Shown piece by piece: positions 28,101 through 40,100 of a DNA stretch of 64,000 bases. The notes under the pieces are model-generated. The model was not told the origin of the DNA. It did not search any database and was given only the letters and a program-made list of their open reading frames with translations. Each line of letters starts with the position of its first letter. Position 1 is the stretch's first letter. The stretch spans positions 58,161,382 to 58,225,381 of the forward strand of contig CM018032.1 in assembly GCA_008638375.1 (NCBI GenBank), read 5' to 3'. The DNA comes from Nyssa sinensis. Taxonomy: Eukaryota; Streptophyta; Magnoliopsida; Cornales; Nyssaceae. A program made the translations under genes and the position numbers.

Positions 28101-31100
28101 TGTCCATAGACCAAATCCTCGTGAGCTCACATGAATCTCAACTCAATTCTGCTTATAAAGTAACCAAAGTTTAACCCAGAAGGGATGAAACTAGCTTTCT
28201 CTTAAGACTGATAGATTGCAGGATTATCAAGAGGAAAAAAAAAAGGCGGTGGAGATTTCTGGACGACATGTATTTTGGAGTTGAAGTTGTTAAATAAAAG
28301 GCCAATGGTTTGAGGTTGATTATAGTTTGGCATGATATGGTGGGGTTGAAATAAGGACTCAAATAGTGCCATGTATAGAAACAAGACAATTGTAATTAAG
28401 AAGAGGAGATATCTAGGAATCTCATCAGGAATTCTCATGCTTCACCCTCGCAAGGTTGCAAGGTTTAAGTTACATCACACATAAAATTTCAAATTCCAAC
28501 ACTATTGATATAAAAGATCAAATATATATTTATAGACCACTGAGCCTTCCTACTGCCAGAATCATGACTCCAAAAATAGGAAACTGGTAAACTATGACTA
28601 ATAAAGAATATTCTAGATTAAACAGGACTTTAAATAAAACTCAAATAACATAATTCGTCAATAAAAGAAAAAAAAGATTCATAAACCACAACTCCCACCT
28701 ATATCTAATAAATATAGAAATTACCAAAATATACTTCACTCCTAAAACTTAATAGAATAAAAATAAGGATGACCAGTAACATACTAACTTTAAAAGGCAT
28801 AATTATATACTCAAAATTAACCCAAAATTTCCAAATCGTGCTCCATGTAAAATTTCTGATTTTCCTTTTCTTGTTAGTATGCTCCTCATCACAAAGTTTA
28901 CACTCACATCCCAAAATTTGGTAAAAATGCATGCATAATCCACAACTTGAAGATAGAGTTTAAAGGCTTCCTCTCTATTTCTTGCAGCTTAATAATTGCA
29001 TTGATAATTACGTCATAAATTGCAACAACTAGCTCATGAGTTGCAACCATAATTTCATAAACTGGGGAAAGAAAATCAACATATGGCATGATTTTGGTGT
29101 TAAGCAGAAGCTAACTCCATTGCGTGCCTAGTAAGTACCAGAAAATCTGATGTGAGGTGAAGCCTTAAACAAGGAAACCAAAGCCAAAGCTGTCCTGTGA
29201 TCAAATATGGTGGGCTAGGGGCTAGGGCTTTAATTTTTTGGGTTTACAGTTGAAAAGGTAAGGTTAGGGCTTAGGAAGGAAGTTAGGCTTGAGTTGGTTG
29301 AGTTTTATGATTGAATTTGGTACGAAATTCAGGATTCGAGTTGCTGGAAATTCCTGGCAGCAAATATAAATTAAGGTTTTAGGGGCTGTAATTGTTGGTG
29401 AATAAGGTTATGGTTGAATTTTATTAATCAAAGTTGTTCACTTGTCTATACAAAAGACTTGCATATATAGAAGCATATAAGCTTTCCAACTAGATATAGA
29501 CTTTCTTAAATCCTACTAGACCCAAATCTACAAATTCCAAATAAGTATAGGATTAAACAAAATTTATAACCAAAAGCCTAATAAGCTAGACGCCAAACAT
29601 ATATAAAACTACAAAAGACCCCTGATCTAAAAAATTACCAAATAGACCTAGTAGTTAGAAATCTAATTTTTCTTAACTCAAAACGAGTTAGAATTACATG
29701 GATTCTCTCACACCCATCCAAGAATAATCTCTAATCACTTGACACCTATAGTAGAACCCACTGGACAATTGGTGGAGGCTAGACTTCTCTGTTTTTTTCC
29801 TTTTCCAAGCATATATGATTGAGGCAACTTACTAACACACTGCAAATCATTAGGATATTGTTACTTCTCATCCAAAAAATGACAAATTACAACGTCCATA
29901 AATTACCATTTCAGGGTTATCTAACAGAATAATACTGCTGTCTTGGCAAATCTTCAGATTTTAAATATCTGGAATTACATATATTTTGGGGAAGTATCTA
30001 CTATAGAATTAGGCGTACAAATGAGCCAAGCTGTTCATGAACAACTTGGGATCAGCTCAATAATCAGCTCATTCATGTTTATTCATTTAAAAAATGATCC
30101 AAGCTTGAGCTCAATTACCGAGCCCAATCAATGTCAAGCTTGGCTCAGATAGGCCCGTGCATACAAGCATTTAGAGGTGTTTAGATTTATAAGGTATCTA
30201 AAGGGCTCGGATAGGCTTGTGAATACAAGCATACAGTGGTGTTTAGATTTATAAGGTGTCCGTAGCTAAAGCTATGTGTCTCTAGCCAATTGGTTGGTTG
30301 GTTGGAAAAAGAATATATAAGAGGTGAAGTTTAAATTCACATAACCACTACTCATAACTTACTGGATAGAAAATCGGTTGAATTTGCGGGATTTTTTTTT
30401 TTCCTGGTGTTGGGGGGAGAGGAGGAGTTGTTTCAGAAAGGAAAATGTTACTTTCATTTGATTTTGACTGAATCTATTCAAGGGTGGTGTCTTCTCCCCT
30501 TTTCAAACAAAGACTGAAACTCTCAATTTTATTTTTTTTTATAAGTGAAAAGTCTCAATATAAGAGCTCAGCCCGAGATGATTGCAAGATTAGCCAAATT
30601 ATCCCAAGCCCAGATTAAACAGGATTAGCTCAGCTTGTGACGATTCCAAGCTGAGTCTGAGCACAGGCTAATTTGACTGGGCCAAGCCCAAACAGCCCAA
30701 AGCTTGGCTCATTTTTTTTTTATAGATAAAATGATAAATCATCAAAGGCCCAAGAAGAGCAGAAAATACAAAATACATCAAGATTTTAAGCCCCCCAAGA
30801 AATCTACAAAAGAATCTATACAATAGGGAAAAGCTTCTATTACCCAAAAATACAAAAGGTGTAAAATCCTATCTTTAAAACTACAGGGGGATGTGATTTC
30901 CCCTTCAAAAATTCTGCTAAATCTTTCTTTCCATATACTCCAAAAGATACAAAGAGGAGTAAGCCTCCACACCCTCCTCACGTCACAGCCCACCCGAGTA
31001 CCATGCCATGCTTTAGTCATCTCATCAACCAACCAAGGCATCACCCATAAGAAACCGAACAGCAAAAGACAAGCTTGCCAAACCTCCTTAGCAAAAGAGC

Positions 31101-34100
31101 AAATAATTGACAGTCTCTTCCCCCTCCCAACACACAACACATCTATTTGCCAAGGAGAATCATCTTCTTTGGAGATTATCTTGACTTAAGATTGCTTTTC
31201 AAAGAACGGACCATGCAAAGAAAGCCAACTATGTGGGAGCATTAAACTTCCAAATAGCCTTCCATGGGAAATTCTCCATACATTTCTTTACTAGGTGCAT
31301 ATAAAAGGATTTCACCAAAAATTCTCCTTTACCATCCAATTTCCACCAAAGGGCATCATCTTTAACCGTTTTCACATGAAGGCTATAAAGAAATGCCATC
31401 AAATTAAGAGCACCTCCACCTCCCAATCATTGAGAATTCTCCTAAAGCAATTTAAGCAAGGATTCCAAAGCTTGACTCATTTGTAGCCCTAAATAGAATA
31501 GAGTTTATATTGTGGGCAATGCAACTAACAATTTTCTAATTTACTAATTCATTTTATTTGTAACACTTTATGCTTTTACAAGCCATGTCTCAAACTACTT
31601 TTTTTTTTTTACAAGTAAAATCTCAATTTTTTCGTTCCTTTGCTTGTGAGTTTTTGGATGTTGTGGGGGCTAATCAAAGTTAAATCATATGAAATTCTAT
31701 TCCATGAATGTCTAAGTATATAGAAATGATAATGAGAAGTGGTGACCGCAAATACTCTATCAGTCCTAAGGCATTTTTCATAGCAGTTTACACTCTCATG
31801 GTAGTTCGGATCCACCCTCACAATCCATGCTCGTGTCCTTCATGACTTAAGTTTCTTTTTTGTTTTTTGCAAGAATGAGTTGAGTTTCTTACTAATCATG
31901 TTTTCTTCATTTGTTACTTGTCCTTGTAATTGAACCACAACACACTGGACACCATATCAATCACAACATCCACTTAAAACTTCTGGAAAACCTCTCTGTT
32001 CTCCATTTTCCAGCTATTAGGATAACAATGGGGGCAACTGAAGACAATATGAATCAATTTACTTTCTATTCCAAATCAATTGTATTACATACAATGGCTC
32101 TACTTATAATATACAATGAGAAGAGAAATATAGAAATAACAGAGAAAAGGAAACAAAGGAAAAAGGAAATAAAAATATGTCACCTAATTAACCTAAATCT
32201 CCTACCATAATTTTCTCTAATTCATAATTACATTCAGAAATAAATCCCACTTAATTATCCGAGATTTCCACACTCCCCCTCAAGTTGGGTCATAGATGTT
32301 GATCATGTCCAACTTGCAGATAAAATCTTCAAAGCTGGACCGCTGTAGACCCTTAGTGAATATATCTGCTAATTGTTCCCTTGTAGGGATGTAAGTCATG
32401 CAGACTGTCCCTTTCTCAATTTTCTCCTTTATAAAATGCCTATCAACTTCTATGTGTTTCGTCCTGTCGTGTTGGACCGGATTATGAGAAATGCTGATGG
32501 CGGCTTTGTTGTCACAGTAGAGTTTGATGGGAAGCTCTATTGTGATGTGTAGTTCCTCTAAGAGCTTCTGTAACCACAACCCTTCACACATCCCTTGTGC
32601 AACGGCTCTGAATTCAGCTTCAGCACTACTTCTGGCTACCACATTCTGCTTCTTACTCCTCCATGTTACTAGATTTCCCCAAACATAGGTACAGTAGCCT
32701 GTGGTGGACCTTTTGTCTTCTACTAATCCTGCCCAATCTGCATCTGTATAGATTTCCACCTTTTTTCTGTCTCCTTTCTTAAAGAATAAGCCTCGCCCTG
32801 GAGAGCCTTTCAGATATCTGAGTATCTTATATACTGCTTCTAGGTGACCTTCCTTTGGTGAATGCATATGCTGACTGATCACACTCACAGCAAAAGCAAT
32901 GTCAGGTCTGGTGTGAGATAGGTATATCAATCTACCTGCTAGTCTCTGATATCTTTCTCTATCTACTGGTTTTCCAGCGTCTTCCATTCTCTTTCCTGCC
33001 TCGATCGGAGTATCACTTGGCTTGCAACCAAGCATCCCAGTCTCAGTCAAAAGGTCGAGTACATACTTTCTCTGAGATATACTAATTCCTTTCTTTGACC
33101 TGGCCACTTCCATTCCCAGAAAGTATCGCATTTGACCTAGGTCTTTAACCTCAAATTCTGTGGCTAAGACCTTCTTCAATCTTTCTATTTCTCCTGTGTT
33201 ATCTCCAGTAAGAATGATGTCATCAACATAAACAATCAGAATGGTTCTGCTTCCATCATTGGACTGTTTGATGAACATGGTATGATCTGACTGTCCTTGT
33301 TGATATCCTTGATTCTTCATCACTTTTGCAAATCTATCAAACCATGCCCTTGGTGATTGTTTTAGTCCATATAGGGATTTCTTCAGTTTACATACTCTGG
33401 TTTCATCTCCTTCTTTGTAAACTCCTGGAGGTAGCGTCATGAACACTTCTTCTTCCAGTTCACCATTTAGAAAGGCATTCTTGATGTCGAATTGGTGGAG
33501 TGGCCAATCCAGATTTGCTGCCAAGGACAAGAGTACCCGTATAGTGTTCAGCTTTGCCACGGGTGCAAATGTCTCGGTATAGTCAATACCATATGTCTGA
33601 GTGAAACCCTTTGCAACTAGGCGAGCTTTGTATCGTTCCACTGTACCATTCGCCTTGTACTTCACTGTGAATACCCACTTACAGCCTACTGGCTTCTTCC
33701 CTTTTGGTAAAGACATTACTTCCCAAGTCTCATTTTTTTCCAATGCTCTGATTTCTTCCATTACTGCTTTTCTCCATTCTGGAATGCCCAAAGCCTCTTG
33801 GATATTCTTAGGAATCTGGATCCTGTCAAGATTAGACGTAAAAGCACGACATTTGGCTGAAAGAGCATTATAAGAGACAAATTTTGAAATAGGATGGGAA
33901 GTACATGAACGAGGTTGTTTTCGAAGAGCAATAGGTAGATCATCAAGGTTTGTTACCTGGTCAAGATTGGATTTTGGCTCATAAGGAGTCGGAGCTATCA
34001 TCGGTTCAGACTCTTTTGGTGCTTCGGATGTGAAGATCTCATCAGTCTTTGATTTTGGTCTCCTTGAATAAACAAGTGTCTCCCTGCCTTTTTATTTTTC

Positions 34101-37100
34101 CACATCGCCCCCTGAGTTCAAGATTCCTTCTGTGTTGGACAAGGAAGGAGAAGATGTACTGTGAGGGATAGACTCGGAAGGAGGAGGTGTACTGTGAGGG
34201 ATAGACTCCAAGATAGCCATGTCAAAGTCTGTATCAGAATGTTGAGCTTCTCTCAAGGACTCCCCCTGAAGCGAGTAGTAGGGAGTATGCTCAAAAAAGG
34301 TGATATCCCGACTAACATATAACTTTTGTGAGATAGGATCATAGCATTTGTAACCCTTTTGAGTAGGGGAATAGCCAAGAAAGACACATTTGAGAGCTCT
34401 AGGATCCAATTTGTTACGTTGGGAAGCGTGAATATGGACAAACACTGTGGACCCAAAGACACGGAGAGGAAGAAAGGAACTGACGCGAGAATTAGGAAAG
34501 ATCTCCTGGAATTTTTGGAGAGGAGTTGCAAATGAGAGAACTCGACTAGGCATTCGATTGATGAGAAACGCAGCGGTCAAAATGGCATCACCCCAAAAAG
34601 ATTTTTGCATGTGAGATGTAAACATTAAGGCACGAGCTATCTCAAGAATATGTCGGTTTTTTCTTTCAGCAACCCCATTTTGTTGGGGGGTTTGAACACA
34701 GGAACTCTGATGAATAATACCTGTGTCTCGAAAGTAAGGGCTTAAGGAAGAATTGAAATATTCTGTGCCATTATCAGTGCGAAGAATCTGGATTTTGGTG
34801 TGAAATTGGGTGTAAACCATGTTGTAGAAATTCATGAATACTGAGGGAACCTCAGATTTGTCATTTAGTAGAAATACCCAACAGAGACGAGAATGATCAT
34901 CGATAAATGTTATAAACCATTTTTTGTGGGTCCGATTAGGGATCCGTGAAGGGCCCCAAAGATCACTGTGTATTAGGGTAAAAGGCAGTGATGGTTTATA
35001 AGAGGATGTGGGAAAACAAGTACGATGATGTTTTGTGAGTTCACAAACTTCACATTGTAAATCCAAAGGAGTTTTATTCAAACAAAGTGATGGAAACAAC
35101 TGTTTCAAATATTGAAAACTAGGATGACCCATCCGTTTATGCCATAACAAAAGATCACTATCCCTAGGACTAAATGCAGAATTACAAAGAGGAGGACGAC
35201 ACTGTTTATTCATGGGAACATCATCAAAGTAGTAGAGTCCCTCGCATTCCTTAGCACTGCCAATCGTCTTCCCCGATGATAGATCCTGAAAAACACAATG
35301 AGAAGACAAAAAAATAGCTGAGCAATGAGATTATTTGGTTAGCTGACTGATAGATAACAAATTGCAAGAAAGATTAGGAACATGAAGAACAGACTCCAAA
35401 GTAATAAATTCAGAGATGCGGATACTCCCCTTGCCAGCTACTGGGGATAAAGTACCATCTGCAATTTTTATTTTCAAATTACCAGCACAAGGGGAATATG
35501 TAGTGAATAAATGATGAGCATCAGTCATATGGTCAGATGCACCTGAGTCAATAATCCAGGGAGTATGATTCAAAGTGGAACTAAGTGCTGACAAAAAGGT
35601 ACCTTTGTGGGCTAAGGAACCCGAAGGCAATTGATTGGAGGACTGACCCGAGGTTTGAAAAGTCGAAAATAGGGCATAAAGTTTCTCAAGTTGCTCGGGA
35701 TTAAAACCCCCACTAATGGGCTGTTCAGTAGAGGCCTGGTATCCATGTGATTTATTGGACTGTCTGGGCTTCCAATCTGCAGGCTTGCCATGTAAGGTCC
35801 AACAGGTATCTTTGGTATGGCCCGATTTTCTACAATGCTCACAAAAGGGGCGTTTATTTGATTTTGGGCCGGATCCATGATTTGGGCCGGATCCATTATA
35901 AGATCCATGAAGCCCACGGCTTATAAAAGGTTCCAACCCGACACCAAGATGGTTCTGTCTCGACCCGTTGGACAACCCACGCAAACCACCTTCTTCTCCC
36001 TCAGAGACGACATTCGACCGTGAACCAGATCGGCCCGTCGTCACCATCCCTCGACTCGCAAGGGCAGAGCCCTCAATTCCTGTCTCTGCTTTCCCCTTCA
36101 GCATCACCTTCCGTCTCTGTTCTTCCCGTCGCACCTCGGCGAAGACCTCACGGATGGAGGGAAGTGGTCGTCGACCAAGGATCCTGCTGCGAACATCATC
36201 GAGGTCACGATTCAGCCCTGCCAGAAATTCGAACACCCTCTCGGCTTCCATTCGTTTCTGGAATCGAACACTGTCACCCGTGCACTCCCAGTCTTCTCCG
36301 CAACTGAGATCGAGCTCTTGCCACAGTCCCAGCATCTCGGTGTAGAATTCTGTGACTTCCCGATCTCCTTGTTTCAACTGCCACAGTCTTGTTTTGAGTT
36401 CGAAGACCTGTGACGCATCTCCGGCATCTGAGTACGTCTCTCTCACAGCGTCCCAAACATCTTTGGCAGTCGGGAGGAACATGTATGTTCTTCCGATGGT
36501 TGGTCTCATCGAGTTGATCAAGCATGAGGTGATGAATGAATTCTCTGAACGCCATTTTTGGAGAGCCGTAGCATCGCCTGAGGGAGGCTGCTTGATCTCG
36601 CCTGTCAGGAATCCCAGTTTGCCTCTGCCGTCAATAACCAGTTTGATGGATTGAGCCCATTCTCGGTAATTCTTTCCATTTAATTTCTCTATGGTGAGAT
36701 GGAATGAGGGATTCTCGATTGCTGCAGTCGAACTCATGGAAGTGATGGTCTCTGACTCTGCTTCCTGAGTTACCGACTGCGTAGAGTCATGGCTGGCAGC
36801 CATATTGTGCTAGGGTTTTTCGTATCCCTGCTCTGATACCATGAAGACAATATGAATCAATTTACTTTCTATTCCAAATCAATTGTATTACATACAATGG
36901 CTCTACTTATAATATACAATGAGAAGAGAAATATAGAAATAACAGAGAAAAGGAAACAAAGGAAAAAGGAAATAAAAATATGTCACCTAATTAACCTAAA
37001 TCTCCTACCATAATTTTCTCTAATTCATAATTACATTCAGAAATAAATCCCACTTAATTATCCGAGATTTCCACAGCAACCAACAGACAAATATTCTACA

Positions 37101-40100
37101 ATGAACTATAAATGCAATCGCATAAGCAGTGCTATGATGAAGACGGTTCACAAAGTCCCACTCCAAAAATTCATTGAGACAAGGATGGAAACAATGTAAA
37201 CAGTGAATTACACTCAATCATGGTAGTTTTGATCTACCCATGGTGTTTTGGACCAAATTTTGATAAATCATCCATTCAAGCCCATAGATTTTATTCTCCA
37301 GTTCTCAATAATCACATTTTCTTCATTTGTTACATCTAGATTTTTTCTATTTTTTTATCTTTTTTTAAAGGTAAATCACACACACCACACACTTTGGCCC
37401 CTAAGGGACTTGAACCTTGAACCTCCCATATGGCGAGGTGGATGAGGTACCAATCAAGCTAGAGCTTATTGGTTAGATCTTTTCTAAATTATCCCATAAC
37501 CCAAACTTCTGCTGAACTTTTTCAAAAACCTGCAACTCCAGATTGCAGAGCATTGGAATGATAATGGTGAGCAATCAACAGAAGCAGCACTACAAACCAC
37601 TACAAACTAATGGACTAAAAAATGAGATTATACAAGTAAGCACTAAAATGAAGATGATGATGATAACGATTCTGAGAGTCTTTCTCTAACAAGATATATA
37701 TGTGGCAACATTAAATATGTTACAGGTTTTTTATCTGTTGAAAAGCTATAACTACAGTTAAAGCTTAGTATTTATAGTTCTTTGTCATAATCTCAGTTGT
37801 TGTCTAAAACTAAGTGGATAACCTATGTGACCCTATAATAATAATGAGGATTATAAATGCTAAACGTGTACTTCCCAACAATGATCAGCAACACTATCTC
37901 GTTCCACTATTCTCATCCATAGTAACACGAACCTATTTGCAAAAGGAAAAAAAAAAAACAATTTTCCTTGAACGGCAAAGTATTGTATTGTATAATTGTA
38001 TTCCACTCAAAAAAGGTGCCCGAGGGGGGCACAAACCATAATTAAAATAATATAATAAAAAAAGAGAAAGGAAAAAGACACAAAAATTAAAGTCATAGCT
38101 GCCCCAAAAATTCTACAAAAGTATCTAAATACAAAAGAATTGCCTCCTTAACCCAAAAAAAAAAAAAAGAGTAATCTTAAAAATCTATCCTGGAAGCATG
38201 TAGAGGATTGTTTGATTCCTTCAAATATCCTCCTATTCCTTTTTCCCCATATAAACCAAACTAGACAAAGGGGCACCATCCTCCAAACAACTCTCCTCCT
38301 TTCTCATTCTACTACATCTACAACTCAAAAGCATCTCCCTTATATTTCCCAACATCACCCAACTACATCCAACAAGAGAAAAGATAAAATTCCAAGCATC
38401 CTTTGTAAATTTTCAATGTAAGAGAAGATGAACCACCGACTCAGCCTCCTCACACATGAAACAATGGCTAGCTAAATGGAAGCCTCTCCTTTGAAGATTA
38501 TCTATAGTCAATATCCCTCCCCAAGTCGCCACCCACGCAAAAAAAAAATCCATCTTTGAAGGCACCACGGATTTCCATACCATTTCCAAGGAAAGTAATC
38601 ATCTTTACTAACTTATCCAAAAAAAAAAGTAATCATCTTTACTAGCCACCAAATCTTTGTAAAATGAACTAACAATGAACTTCCTACAACTATTCATTTT
38701 CCACACCATCGCATCTTTCATTCCCTAAGTCACATTGAATCTAATAATCCCCATCACCTCCCCTTCTCCCAATCATAAAAGTCCCTGAGAAAGTTAGGAC
38801 TCCATACCAAATTACCTCCCACCAAGTACACACAATCGGCAACTAAATCATCCCCATTCCTTGCTAGGTTGAACAAGGCCGGAAATCGCCTTTCTAAAAC
38901 CTCATCACCACGCCAAGCATCCTTCCAAAATTTGACTCTCTATTCCTCCCCTAACTAAGACCGAACCCTGGGCAAGAAATCATCAACACCTCTACTAATC
39001 AGTTTCCACACCCCGCACCCATGGGCCTCCACTACTTGCTTAGAGAACCAACCCCCCTCTTCATCACCATATTTAGTAGTGATTACCTCCTTCCATAACA
39101 TCTCATGTTCAACCGCATATCTCTACAACCATTTTCCCATGAGTGCTTTGTCCCACAAATCCTTCAAACCCAGTCCTCCTCCTCCCCCTTTCAAAGGAAG
39201 CTTTGCCTTGTCCCAACCCACAAGGTGTATTTTTCTCTCCCCATCCTTCCCACCCAAGGGAAGTCTCTTTGCATCTTCTCCAACTTCTTCTCAACTGACA
39301 CGGACATAGGAAAAGGAGACATATAGTATGTTGGAAGGTTAGCTAGAGTACTCTTAATAAGCATGCTTTGGCCTCCTTCCAATAAATACTATCGCTTCCA
39401 TCTTGCTAGTCGACATTGAAATCTTTCTACCACAAGATCCCATACTGCTGCAAACCTCCCTAGAGCTCCTAATGGCAATCCCAAGTAAGTTGCCTCTTCT
39501 CCTAATCCCATAGCCAACTCCTCCACGCCCCTTACTTCTCCTACTGGAATGAATTTACCCTCACACTCGACACAGCTTCAAAACACATCAAGACACACCT
39601 CAAATATCTTAGTTGCCTCTTCTCCACATCACAGAATATTATGGTATCATATGCATACAGCATGTGAGAGATCCACACCTTCCTGCCACTCCTATCCTCC
39701 ACAACAAAACCACTCATTAAATTCCCCACCACTGCTCTCGTCAACATTCTGCTAAACGCCTCCATTACCATCACAAACAAAAGGGGAGACCCTGTCGTAG
39801 TCCTTGTGACCACCGGAAGAAATGTGCCAAAAAGCCACTGACAAGAATCAAAAAAGAAACTGAAGAGATGCACATTTCCATCAACCTTCTCCATTTTACT
39901 TCAAATCCCATCTTCTTCACCGTGACAAGAAGAAGAAAGCCCCAGTTCGCATGATCATATGCTCAACCCTGTCTCCTTCCTCTTTCTCCTCGCATCAGTA
40001 CATTCGTTGGCAATAAGAACTGCATCTAAAATCTGCCTATCCCTCACAAAGGCATTTTGATATGAAGATATAATACTTCCCATCACTCCTCTAAGCCTTA

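Larger units (their letters stand above)
32039..37075 (-). mobile_element. Full-length young Copia retrotransposon (5,037 bp) in Furry intron 3
   Basis: Two 234-bp LTRs (TGAAGACAATATG...ATTTCCACA) read identical by eye. A perfect target duplication GCAAC flanks it (32034-32038, 37076-37080). The PBS GCTCTGATACCA in complement (36830-36841) abuts the 5' LTR, and the PPT (CTCCCCCTCAAGTTGGG complement, from 32273) abuts the 3' LTR. One 1,508-codon gag-pol frame runs 36803-32280 in the order gag, protease, integrase, RT, RNase H, as in Copia, but two TAA codons at 35331-35333 and 34092-34094 interrupt it. There are no other frame breaks. Confidence 0.97.

Noticed and set aside
33601..36654. Plus-strand open frames opposite the Copia gag-pol
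   Set aside because: Shadows of the strongly coding minus strand.
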